From a virus, in IMG/VR virus record IMGVR_UViG_3300032284_002783, positions 1 to 64,000 of that record: 64,000 nucleotides of DNA; one strand, written 5' to 3'. Numbering within the stretch: the stretch's first letter is position 1; each line of letters opens with the position of its first letter. The notes below the pieces were generated by a model, which ran no database searches, was not told where the DNA came from, and worked only from the letters and a program-made list of their open reading frames with translations. The translations under genes were made by a program, and so were the position numbers. Shown in pieces: positions 15,660-22,428 of this stretch.

Positions 15660-16529
15660 TTATGAGTCTTGCGAACTCGTTTCCCTCAACATCCACTGTC
15701 CCCTCATATTGTGAGACAGTCTACTAACAATGTCGCCTTTTTTAAGGTCAGGCAGTAGACCTTTCATGCAGTGCTACTCTACAACTTTTGCACCGTTAGC
15801 CTTGCGAGCTATTCGAGAGCGCTAACCCTCTACGACACATCTGTTACAGACCAACTCCACCTTGCGAGTTTTGTTGGGCTTGGTTCTCTTACGAGCCAAG
15901 CATTAGACATCTTTCACACTACACAGGGCCAGGCTTTGCGTTTTTGTAATCGAAAGTTGGACTTGAACCAACATACGACTGCTTGGAATGCAGTTGCCTA
16001 AACCATTCGGCTATATCGTTTGAACCTACTGTGATGTGCTGGCCCTGTTGCTGCATACCTTGTTAGATACACAATACAACACACCACCTGTATTTCGTCT
16101 TGCAGACTACTTTACCGTTTACCTGGACACTGTCTAGCCTTACGAGCTAGCCAATCCCCTCAAAACTGCCAACCGCCCTTGGCTGCAAAGCCTCGAACTT
16201 GTTTGACTATCCATTATCTATCAGCATTCTGTTGGTTTGCGTGCAAAGGTGATACTTGCGGTATCTTACTCCTCACCGATTGGCTCTGGAGCACATCCTT
16301 TCGGACCTTTACCCAACTGTCCTGCTTACCACCCCTTTCGGATGGCTCCTTTCGGAGCAGACTGGACTTGCATAGTGGACCCTATTGCTAGGTGCTGGTA
16401 GGTAGGCCTTCCAGCTTTGGGTCAGTTGCCTGACTTATTCCATTAATGGCGCTATGCCGCCAATGCTTATTTTACATTTTATAGAACAAAAACTTTGCAC
16501 ATTCGCTTGCGCTTGTGTGCGCCGTCTAT
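15660..16529 (-). ncRNA. Giant ornate structured RNA, GOLLD-like candidate (about 870 nt)
   Basis: Minus-strand RNA with at least eight hairpins capped by GNRA tetraloops. Loop GAAA occurs at 16329-16345, 16345-16358 and 16295-16307. Loop GCAA occurs at 16251-16265, 16097-16107, 15795-15826 and 15664-15678. Loop GTAA occurs at 16134-16150 and near 15880-15900. TCCACT (16374-16379) pairs with AGTGGA (15692-15697) and could close the fold. A tRNA-like element is embedded in the middle. A strong promoter (TTGACA, 17, TATATT) sits at 16536-16564. Size, phage location, GNRA richness and embedded tRNA fit the GOLLD class (or the related ROOL class); the assignment is from memory of those classes. 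The 3' end is not defined by a terminator. Confidence 0.72.
15949..16020 (-). tRNA. tRNA-Gly(UCC)-like element inside the giant RNA
   Basis: The T-arm is perfect (GTTGG-TTCAAGT-CCAAC) and the anticodon arm is perfect (ACTGC, loop A-T-T-C-C-A-A, GCAGT), giving anticodon UCC. A D-arm (GCC...GGC) is present. The acceptor stem has only 5 of 7 pairs (AACGATA with TTTCGAT) and CCA is not encoded. It is either a divergent tRNA that must be processed from the surrounding RNA or a tRNA-like domain of it. Confidence 0.55.
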
Positions 16530-16535
16530 GTAGCT

Positions 16536-16564
16536 AATATACAGAGCTTGACCAGCGCTGTCAA
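16536..16564 (-). promoter_or_regulatory. Strong sigma70-like promoter of the giant RNA
   Basis: TTGACA, 17 bases, TATATT on the minus strand, which places the RNA start near 16529. It is among the best consensus promoters in the window and points into the structured-RNA region. Confidence 0.65.
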
Positions 16565-16624
16565 CAGCATTTTTTGATTTTTTTTAATTATTGCTGTCTT
16601 TTTTAAAAAATAGTAAAAACAGCT

Positions 16625-17155
16625 ATGAAAACTAAGTGGGAAATAAGCCTTGCACAAGGTGAATGGTTTGAGGATAATGTCGCATTGCCCTGGTTGTATG
16701 CAAATTTTCCACAATGGTGGATTACGGATTGCAGGCTAGAGAAAAAGTCACAATTTGGTGGTCCAAAAATGCGTACTGCAAATCAAGTATTAACACTGCC
16801 CGATTTTAGATTGGATAATGCAGAAACCAATCAAACTATTTGGATTGATGCCAAATATAAGACTAAGTCTTATAAGCTAGATGATTATCCGGGCGATTAC
16901 TTTACTACAATAGACCCAAGAAGCTATCAAGAATACATGGATTTTATGAAAGTTTGGCCTAACTCAGATTTTTTGATTTTGTTTGGAAAACGAACTACTA
17001 AACTACTTTATATAATGAATCTAAAAACAGCCAAGCCTGTTATGCATTGGTATAATAATGAGCATGTTACAATGGGTAGAAATAGTGTTCCATGTTTTTC
17101 AGAGCGGTATCTAGACCCGGTTGGATCTTGGAATCCAACCCTAATGCCATACTAA
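16625..17155 (+). CDS. PD-(D/E)XK nuclease-like protein, 176 aa
   Basis: L-P-D-F-R-L-D-N is followed about 12 residues later by I-W-I-D-A-K-Y-K, the P-D...D-x-K arrangement of the restriction-endonuclease fold, around residues 59-80. Many aromatic residues follow. No partner methylase or specificity protein is nearby. It converges on the minus-strand small-protein array with a 4-base overlap. Could be a phage endonuclease for host DNA degradation or an inactive relative; cleavage activity is inferred from the motif only. Confidence 0.55.
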   Translation: MKTKWEISLAQGEWFEDNVALPWLYANFPQWWITDCRLEKKSQFGGPKMRTANQVLTLPDFRLDNAETNQTIWIDAKYKTKSYKLDDYPGDYFTTIDPRSYQEYMDFMKVWPNSDFLILFGKRTTKLLYIMNLKTAKPVMHWYNNEHVTMGRNSVPCFSERYLDPVGSWNPTLMPY

Positions 17156-17370
17156 AAGTTATCCCACACCAGCCGCCACATTGTATATTGTTCTTTGTTT
17201 TCAAATTTGAATAATACTTGATCCTTATTGGGTTTAATAGAAGGACAGTTATCATCAAACCATTGGTCTATGTCAGACCAATTTGTTTCCCACCAATCCC
17301 AGTTGAGAACTATTGCGTAATATGGGCCTTCATCTTGTTGATTGTTGTATACTGCTAATTTTGTAGTCAT
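17152..17370 (-). CDS. Small W/E-D-F-L-W family protein, 72 aa
   Basis: Last gene of the minus-strand array. It ends F-K-F-E-N-K-E-Q-Y-T-M-W-R-L-V-W-D-N-F, a variant of the shared C-terminal signature with Q for D and W for F. The centre has D-Q-W-F-D-D-N-C. Its ATG overlaps the stop of the upstream gene in a CATGA context, indicating coupled translation. Function unknown. Confidence 0.65.
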   Translation of the reverse strand: MTTKLAVYNNQQDEGPYYAIVLNWDWWETNWSDIDQWFDDNCPSIKPNKDQVLFKFENKEQYTMWRLVWDNF

Positions 17371-17600
17371 GAATGTCTCAACAAAAATAAAATATAATCT
17401 TCTTTGCTGTTAAAGTCTATGTGTGCTCCTAGACCATATGCATATTCTCCATAAACAGCGTTATATTCTTTTAATGCAAGATTCACGGTCTCTTCATTTA
17501 AGACCGCATACGGTTGCTGTTGTAATAGACAGCGGAAAAAATTAGATATATGTGGCTTTGAGTGCATAACCAATACGCTTATAGGAACGCGATAGGTCAT
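17367..17600 (-). CDS. Small family protein, 77 aa
   Basis: Ends H-I-D-F-N-S-K-E-D-Y-I-L-F-L-L-R-H-S, with H where other members have W. The ATG at 17600 is preferred to an upstream GTG because it overlaps the previous stop (TCATGA), as at the other junctions of this array. Function unknown. Confidence 0.6.
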   Translation of the reverse strand: MTYRVPISVLVMHSKPHISNFFRCLLQQQPYAVLNEETVNLALKEYNAVYGEYAYGLGAHIDFNSKEDYILFLLRHS

Positions 17601-17833
17601 GACCACCTCAACAGGAAAAACGCCGCATCGTGTTCATCTTCAAAATTATATGTAGCAGAATACTTAACAACAGGAGAAAGAATATTCATTCCATAATAAT
17701 GATTCGTGGGGTTCACAGTGAATGTCATGCTAGAGACAAGACGATTAGAATCTTTAAAGCTTTTACAATTATCTTTAGCCCACTCTGGTATTTCGTCGGT
17801 ATCATGATCAATAGTTACAGATATTAAAGCCAT
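17597..17833 (-). CDS. Small family protein, 78 aa
   Basis: Ends Y-N-F-E-D-E-H-D-A-A-F-F-L-L-R-W-S, with the family C-terminus. A central C-K-S-F-K replaces W-C. It starts inside the T-W-L codons of the upstream gene (ACATGG context). Function unknown. Confidence 0.65.
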   Translation of the reverse strand: MALISVTIDHDTDEIPEWAKDNCKSFKDSNRLVSSMTFTVNPTNHYYGMNILSPVVKYSATYNFEDEHDAAFFLLRWS

Positions 17834-18054
17834 GTTAGTTTAAAAACCATTGCATCTTCTTGATTTGAAAAAATTAATCTATAGCTATCGTCAACAAAGA
17901 CAAAATTCCAAGTCTTTCCAATCTTTCCAAAATTGGTTTGTAACCATTCTCCAACTTCTAGCCTCAAGCTACACCACGATCTACCAATTAACAGCACTGG
18001 ATGGTTTTTAGTCTGGGCCGACCGATCATCTATAGGAAGCTCAACTATAACCAT
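17824..18054 (-). CDS. Small W-C/E-D-F-L-W family protein, 76 aa
   Basis: Clean member: S-W-C near residue 27, E-W-L, W-N-F-V-F-V, then L-I-F-S-N-Q-E-D-A-M-V-F-K-L-T-W-L. The ATG at 18054, overlapping the last codons of the gene upstream, is chosen over an ATG at 18075 to match the other junctions. Function unknown. Confidence 0.7.
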   Translation of the reverse strand: MVIVELPIDDRSAQTKNHPVLLIGRSWCSLRLEVGEWLQTNFGKIGKTWNFVFVDDSYRLIFSNQEDAMVFKLTWL

Positions 18055-18488
18055 GTTAGTGTAAACATAGCACAATCTTCTCGATTTTCAAAGTAAAATC
18101 TGCTAAATCTCATATCAAAAATATATCCACATTCGCCCAAGTTGTGGATGCACCAAAGCTTCGCCTCTCCAGCTTTTTTATAATCGTTAACATAAACCCA
18201 CGGATAGTTTGCTGCCACGATATCGGCGTGCAAAGTAAACTTACGTCTATCATATAAACGCAAGAATTTCTTAAAATGTCCAGGTTGTAGAGGTATTTTT
18301 AATCTGTTATCATATTTACGTTTGGATTTAGACCCGTATCTAATACTGAAAATTTGACCAGTAGGTGCAGTCATTGGCTGTACACCAATAATATCATTAG
18401 CGACAACTGTTGGAACGGCTCTATGGAGTATTGTTGTTACTACCTGTGATATGGATTCTTGTGTTGATACAGTATCAGACATAGACAT
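18045..18488 (-). CDS. Small-family domain fused to a gp23 (capsid)-like N-terminal motif, 147 aa
   Basis: The C-terminal 50 residues carry the family signature (L-W-C-I-H-N-L-G, then F-Y-F-E-N-R-E-D-C-A-M-F-T-L-T-W-L). The N-terminal half contains R-A-V-P-T-V-V-A-N-D-I-I-G-V-Q-P-M-T and P-T-G-Q-I-F-S-I-R, which resembles the conserved N-terminal segment of T4-like major capsid proteins (G-V-Q-P-M, P-T-G-x-I-F). It is far too short to be a capsid protein. First gene of the minus array, with a -10 box (TATACT) 6 bases before the ATG. Could bind or mimic capsid subunits (inference). Confidence 0.65.
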   Translation of the reverse strand: MSMSDTVSTQESISQVVTTILHRAVPTVVANDIIGVQPMTAPTGQIFSIRYGSKSKRKYDNRLKIPLQPGHFKKFLRLYDRRKFTLHADIVAANYPWVYVNDYKKAGEAKLWCIHNLGECGYIFDMRFSRFYFENREDCAMFTLTWL

Positions 18489-18535
18489 GCAAATAGTATA
18501 CGGTCATAACCCTAGGAAATATGATAAATATTTTT

Positions 18536-19408
18536 ATGTGTGTTATAGCAGTGAAATATCTACCAGAAATTGGTTGGATAGGTGTAAAAAATAGAGATCG
18601 CGGATATTATCCAGAAATCAATATACGTAAAAGTACCAAGCATGGCATTGAACGCTGCTATATCTGGGATGCAAATACCAAGTATACAGAAGGTGTAAAC
18701 GAGCACGGCGTTAGTATTATATCGGCTAGCATGGCCACTATTAGTGATGAAAAAGGTGCAGGAACCACTACACACGAAGGTACAAATAAAAATTATATGA
18801 GTCCAGATGGTAAAAAGATTCGCACCGCGCTTTTAGAAAAAACCTGTAAATCTGCATTGGAATGCTTGGTTGAAAAAGAACTTACAGGACATACGTTTGT
18901 TTTTAATGAGAACGAATGCTACATTCTTGAGAGTGGTTACAGAAACGGAACGTTTGTTTATAAGATACAGGAAATACAACCTAATCAAGTCTGCGTTAGA
19001 ACTAATCACGGAATACTGTTGCCATGGGCAGGATATCAACGTGTGCAGACAGATCCTTCGCATAGTCGTAAACGTGTTAGCAGCGAAGTACGTAAGATTA
19101 AAAGTGAACTAGGTATGATTCCTAGCAAAACTGTAAAAGAAGCACTTAACAGTATTATGGATCACAGTGAGCCTAATCCTCAACTTAATCCCTGCAGAAT
19201 AGATGACAGAGATGGTTATATGAAAACCACTGGACAAATAGCTATAGTTCCAAAACATAGAAAACTATATTATCGTCCAATTTGGAGTGCCTTAGAAGTT
19301 GATTTTAATAAAATCAATCACGGGCATAGTAAAACATTTTTTGAAGTAATTGATGTGCCAGCTGATACAGCTAAAGCCAGTGCTAAATTAAAAATTGCAA
19401 AAAGTTAG
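18536..19408 (+). CDS. Ntn-hydrolase (choloylglycine hydrolase / C45-like), 290 aa
   Basis: I start the gene at 18536 so that the protein begins M-C-V-I-A-V. Removal of Met exposes Cys as the N-terminal nucleophile, and K-N-R-D-R-G about 20 residues on is the usual Asn-Arg-Asp pair. T-E-G-V-N-E-H-G-V-S-I-I-S-A-S-M follows, as in C59/C45 Ntn hydrolases that cleave non-peptide amide bonds (bile salts, penicillin V, N-acyl amino acids, acyl-homoserine lactones). A longer frame with ATG at 18521 would bury the Cys. Substrate unknown; an N-acyl amide would fit the nearby acyl-modifying cluster. Confidence 0.72.
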   Translation: MCVIAVKYLPEIGWIGVKNRDRGYYPEINIRKSTKHGIERCYIWDANTKYTEGVNEHGVSIISASMATISDEKGAGTTTHEGTNKNYMSPDGKKIRTALLEKTCKSALECLVEKELTGHTFVFNENECYILESGYRNGTFVYKIQEIQPNQVCVRTNHGILLPWAGYQRVQTDPSHSRKRVSSEVRKIKSELGMIPSKTVKEALNSIMDHSEPNPQLNPCRIDDRDGYMKTTGQIAIVPKHRKLYYRPIWSALEVDFNKINHGHSKTFFEVIDVPADTAKASAKLKIAKS

Positions 19409-19746
19409 ACGTGAAAACTTTGACCGCACCCGCAACGACCTTTCTCGTTGGGATTAGTGAAAAAGAAACCGTTTGAAAATTCTTCTTCTTTATAGTCCAT
19501 AATTGAGCCAATTAAAAAAAGTATACTTTTTCTGTCTATGAGAATCTTAATATCATCTATAGCAATTACTTCATCTTGTGCATCTATGCTATCGCTGTAT
19601 TCTAATGTATAACTTAGGCCGCTGCAGCCTTTAGTACGAATACCAATTCTGATGCCAGCTGTGTCTTTTGACCTAGCAGCAATCATTTCTTTTATTTTAC
19701 TTGCAGCTAACTCAGTTACCTGTAGTAGCTGAGGACGATTCTTCAT
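19405..19746 (-). CDS. iscA: A-type Fe-S carrier (IscA/HesB), 113 aa
   Basis: Three cluster cysteines in the family pattern: T-K-G-C-S-G-L-S-Y, then G-R-C-G-C-G-Q-S-F near the C-terminus. The ATG at 19746 gives a normal-length N-terminus (M-K-N-R-P-Q-L-L); the frame is open further into iscU. It overlaps iscU by 35 bases, so the scaffold and the carrier are made together. A second IscA-type carrier is at 57442. It should receive Fe-S clusters from IscU and pass them to targets. Confidence 0.88.
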   Translation of the reverse strand: MKNRPQLLQVTELAASKIKEMIAARSKDTAGIRIGIRTKGCSGLSYTLEYSDSIDAQDEVIAIDDIKILIDRKSILFLIGSIMDYKEEEFSNGFFFTNPNEKGRCGCGQSFHV

Positions 19747-21154
19747 GGGCTGGTTCCATTTGCTTTTTGCGATAATCTTCAATAGCAGCTTTAATAGCAT
19801 CTTCAGCTAACACGCTGCAGTGTATTTTTACTGGTGGCAGGCTTAAATGCTGAGCGATATCTGTATTTCTAATACTAGCTGCTTCGTCTAGAGTTTTACC
19901 TTTAACCCATTCAGTTACTAGGCTTGACGCCGCAATCGCTGAACCACAGTTATGAGAACCAACCCTATTTGAGAAAAAAACATGAGCACCATCGTCTAAT
20001 TTTAAATCATATACTATTACAGTCTTACCGTCGCGTTCACATCCTCGTAATTGATTTAGGTGAGTAATTGGCGAGATGTTGACTATTTTGATTCCGTTAT
20101 GTATAAAATTTTGTACTTTTGGTAGTGCAGTTTCTATATCTTCTATTGCTAAAAATAATGAATCGTATCCAGCAGTTGCAAGTTGTTGGCGGCGTTGCTC
20201 TACATAATTAGATTCCTCAGACCTATCTTGCATAAATTTAGGCATACGTTTTGTGTAAACTTCTATGCATTTTTTCTTACCGGGAACGATAAAGTCTGGA
20301 CTAGCAGGACCATTTATGGTTTGAATCCAAATTTTGCCAGCACTCCACACTGCTGCTACATTGTTTTCTTCAAATAAATTAATATATGTTTGTTCGATGC
20401 TAGTAGGTAAAGACCAATCACGGCGTGACATACCTTCCTGCCATTTTTTAATGTACTCACTATCTTGCCATTTTTTTAGGCTCGCTTCACGTTGTTTCTT
20501 TTTCATTGTTACCGGATCTTTACATATGAATCCGGGTTGGTTTTGTGGTAATACAGAATGATCAAAATTTTTGTTCCATTCTTTCATTCTAACACTACTT
20601 TTTTCTTTAAAATTAGCACGATGTCTAATGTTAGTTAATATTCTTAATTCGTGTTCAGTTATTTCATATAGTTCTTGACCAACCTGTAGTTGTTGAGCTT
20701 CAACCGGTTGATTATTTGCATTCCAAAATATATGTTCTTTTGTGCAAATTAGAGAGAATGTGCCAGCATTGATATTTTTTCGGCTGGATTTACGTCTAAA
20801 AGTAACAACTAATAAATCATTAATGTCAACAGAATGCTTGATAATATCTCTTATTTTTTGATTAACAATTCTTTCGCCATTCCAAGCCAGTACTTCGTCT
20901 CCTATATTTAAATCTTTGATTTTTTTAACACAGGTTGGTGTATTAATTGGAGCATTGCTGGTCAAGCAACCAAATGTTTTGAACTTAGCATCTTCAATAA
21001 GTCCTTCTGGACTTACTTTGATTTGCAGCTTCATAACATCTCCGCAAGCCGGAGCTCCTACTAAACCGGTTCCAACATTAGAATCTAGTTTATCAAGTGA
21101 TCCTATATTTCTAGGATTTTCATAATGATCTATTAGCCTACTGCTGTATGTCAT
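19712..21154 (-). CDS. iscU: Fe-S scaffold protein IscU interrupted by an intein, 480-aa precursor
   Basis: The two exteins together give a 140-residue IscU with all three cluster Cys (A-P-A-C-G-D; the T-F-G-C junction; K-I-H-C-S) and E-W-V-K-G-K. The intein is inserted exactly before the middle active-site Cys, which becomes the +1 nucleophile after splicing. So the scaffold cannot work until the intein has left. The C-terminus carries a Ser/Glu-rich tail beyond the bacterial protein. Gene order on this strand is hsp20, clpS, iscU, iscA. No IscS desulfurase is seen in the window, so host sulfur supply is assumed. Confidence 0.9.
   Translation of the reverse strand: MTYSSRLIDHYENPRNIGSLDKLDSNVGTGLVGAPACGDVMKLQIKVSPEGLIEDAKFKTFGCLTSNAPINTPTCVKKIKDLNIGDEVLAWNGERIVNQKIRDIIKHSVDINDLLVVTFRRKSSRKNINAGTFSLICTKEHIFWNANNQPVEAQQLQVGQELYEITEHELRILTNIRHRANFKEKSSVRMKEWNKNFDHSVLPQNQPGFICKDPVTMKKKQREASLKKWQDSEYIKKWQEGMSRRDWSLPTSIEQTYINLFEENNVAAVWSAGKIWIQTINGPASPDFIVPGKKKCIEVYTKRMPKFMQDRSEESNYVEQRRQQLATAGYDSLFLAIEDIETALPKVQNFIHNGIKIVNISPITHLNQLRGCERDGKTVIVYDLKLDDGAHVFFSNRVGSHNCGSAIAASSLVTEWVKGKTLDEAASIRNTDIAQHLSLPPVKIHCSVLAEDAIKAAIEDYRKKQMEPAHEESSSATTGN
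19949..20968 (-). other. Intein in IscU, 340 aa, with an endonuclease-like insert
   Basis: It begins Cys-Leu-Thr-Ser-Asn (residue 63 of the precursor) with block A (I-K-D-L-N-I-G-D-E-V-L-A-W-N-G). Block B has C-T-K-E-H-I-F-W. It ends with V-G-S-H-N before Cys403, with block F (V-I-V-Y-D-L-K-L-D-D-G-A-H-V-F-F). The central part has S-I-E-Q-T-Y-I-N-L-F and S-P-D-F-I-V-P-G-K-K-K-C-I-E-V-Y, resembling a Vsr/PD-(D/E)XK-type homing endonuclease rather than LAGLIDADG. Splicing residues Cys1, His-Asn and Cys+1 are all present, so it should be active. Confidence 0.88.
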
Positions 21155-21162
21155 AAAAATAT

Positions 21163-21483
21163 TTATGCTTCTTCAATTTCACAGCGAAGTGGGAAGTTGT
21201 TAGTCCTAGCACTTAAAATAGTTTCATCACGCTTTTGTGTTGCAACTTCATGGCTGTATGTGCCTGCGATACCACGACCAGTTTCATGGATGCGTAGTGT
21301 TAGGCTGCTAGCATCATCAAAGCTTTTATGGAAAATATTCATCAACACAAGAATAACGAATTCAACCGTGGTGCTGTCATCATTGTACAGCACCACGTTG
21401 AACATACCAGGCGCACGCATGGTTACTTTTGTAGTAGTGTCAGTTTGTTCTACGGTATCAATAGCAGCCACGCATGCCTCCAA
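21163..21483 (-). CDS. clpS: ClpS adaptor, 106 aa
   Basis: F-N-V-V-L-Y-N-D-D-S-T-T-V-E-F-V matches the ClpS N-end-rule pocket core (V-x-L-x-N-D-D-x-T), and I-H-E-T-G-R-G-I-A-G-T-Y-S-H-E-V-A matches the second half. ClpS delivers N-degron substrates to ClpAP and inhibits other ClpA substrates. It is two bases downstream of hsp20 in one operon. With ClpX and tmRNA in the same window, the phage appears to redirect host Clp proteolysis. Confidence 0.9.
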   Translation of the reverse strand: MEACVAAIDTVEQTDTTTKVTMRAPGMFNVVLYNDDSTTVEFVILVLMNIFHKSFDDASSLTLRIHETGRGIAGTYSHEVATQKRDETILSARTNNFPLRCEIEEA

Positions 21484-21485
21484 TA

Positions 21486-21962
21486 TTAGTCTTTTTTACC
21501 TTCAATCAAATTGCCGGTTGGATTAGTTCCAATGGCAATCTTTCGAGGCTTCATTGCTTCGGGTAGCTCATATGCAAAGTCAATAGTGAGCACACCATCT
21601 GACAGGTTACTAGTTGTTACCTGAATGTATGCATTCAAGTAAAAAGTACGACGGAAGCTACGTCCAGCAATACCCTTGTAAAGATATTTCTTATTATCTT
21701 CCTTGGCGATTTTGCCTTCAATAGTTAGTACGCCGTCCTGCAGTGTGATATTGATATCATCTGCAGTAAATCCTGCCACTGCCATACTTAGACGATAGTT
21801 ATTTTCGTCAATCTGCTCTAGATCGTATGGTGGATAGCTTGTACCAGCTGAATTTCTCACCTGATCAAGCATACGGAAAGTAGGTTCAAAACCTACGGCC
21901 ACACGATTGAGATCACGAAAAATATCGTCAAAGTAATCAGTCATTGTAGTAAGTCCTCGCAT
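21486..21962 (-). CDS. Small heat-shock protein Hsp20 (alpha-crystallin), 158 aa
   Basis: A typical IbpA-like layout: an N-terminus with F-R-D-L-N-R-V and an aromatic/Pro-rich stretch, then an alpha-crystallin domain (Y-P-P-Y-D-L-E-Q, V-A-G-F-T-A-D-D-I-N-I, V-L-T-I-E-G, Y-L-Y-K-G-I-A-G-R-S-F-R-R-T-F). It binds unfolding proteins. Start 21962 has a perfect AGGAGGT 5 bases upstream; ATG 21944 is the alternative. First gene of hsp20-clpS-iscU-iscA, with a sigma70-like promoter and a folded leader upstream. Confidence 0.9.
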   Translation of the reverse strand: MRGLTTMTDYFDDIFRDLNRVAVGFEPTFRMLDQVRNSAGTSYPPYDLEQIDENNYRLSMAVAGFTADDINITLQDGVLTIEGKIAKEDNKKYLYKGIAGRSFRRTFYLNAYIQVTTSNLSDGVLTIDFAYELPEAMKPRKIAIGTNPTGNLIEGKKD

Positions 21963-22042
21963 GTTTACCTCCTATATTAAGCGAAGTATATTAGTGAAAC
22001 CCTTTTAGGCATCTCACTGGCTAGATTTTATCTAGCACTGTA
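21963..22042 (-). promoter_or_regulatory. ROSE-like RNA thermometer candidate in the hsp20 leader
   Basis: The roughly 80-base leader folds into GCTAGAT/ATCTAGC, then AGTGA/TCACT. Last comes a weak hairpin in which ACUUCGCU, just upstream, can mask AGGAGGU with mismatches, including a possible G-G pair. ROSE elements of proteobacterial hsp20 genes block the ribosome-binding site in this manner (U-U/C-G-C-U against AGGA). Sequence and position agree; melting behaviour is untested. Confidence 0.55.
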
Positions 22043-22071
22043 TATATAAGCATAACTAGGTACAGTGTCAA
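22043..22071 (-). promoter_or_regulatory. Sigma70-like promoter of the hsp20 operon
   Basis: TTGACA, 17 bases, TATATA on the minus strand, upstream of the 80-base folded leader. It drives hsp20, clpS, iscU and iscA. Confidence 0.7.
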
Positions 22072-22077
22072 GAGCTG

Positions 22078-22392
22078 TTAGTCGTTTTTTGGCAAATCAA
22101 TAGGTGATTTGTTAATTACCTTTTGTGTCTTAGGCTTTTTCTTACGAGGGGTTTCAATTTCCATAATCTGAGCGTACTTTTTCTTCCAACGAAGTTTAGC
22201 TTCACTCATTCTTTGACGCTTTAGAACACTCTGTGGTGTAAAGTTTTTACGCTTACGCAGTTCTTTATTCACACCTTCGCTATTCATTCTGCGCTTTAGC
22301 TGCGCCATAGCACCTTCTAAATTACCGTTCTTTACAATTACAGTCATACCCTTTTTACGTACACCAGGTTCGTCGTTCATATCATTCTCCAT
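22078..22392 (-). CDS. rpsU: Ribosomal protein bS21 homologue, 104 aa
   Basis: V-I-V-K-N-G-N-L-E-G-A-M-A-Q-L-K-R-R and L-R-K-R-K-N-F follow the bS21 pattern, then a basic R/K-rich tail longer than in bacteria (E. coli bS21 is 71 aa). bS21 sits near the anti-Shine-Dalgarno end of 16S rRNA. Phage copies are known in large and marine phages and may bias initiation toward phage mRNAs. AAGGA lies 8 bases before the ATG; ATG at 22380 is a second possible start. Confidence 0.85.
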   Translation of the reverse strand: MENDMNDEPGVRKKGMTVIVKNGNLEGAMAQLKRRMNSEGVNKELRKRKNFTPQSVLKRQRMSEAKLRWKKKYAQIMEIETPRKKKPKTQKVINKSPIDLPKND

Positions 22393-22428
22393 AGGTTGTA
22401 TCCTTTTACAATTTATTTTGAAAGAAAT

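Noticed and set aside
15771-16391. Two plus-strand open frames (15771-16001 and 16179-16391)
   Set aside because: They are antisense to the GNRA-rich RNA and lack starts with a ribosome-binding site.
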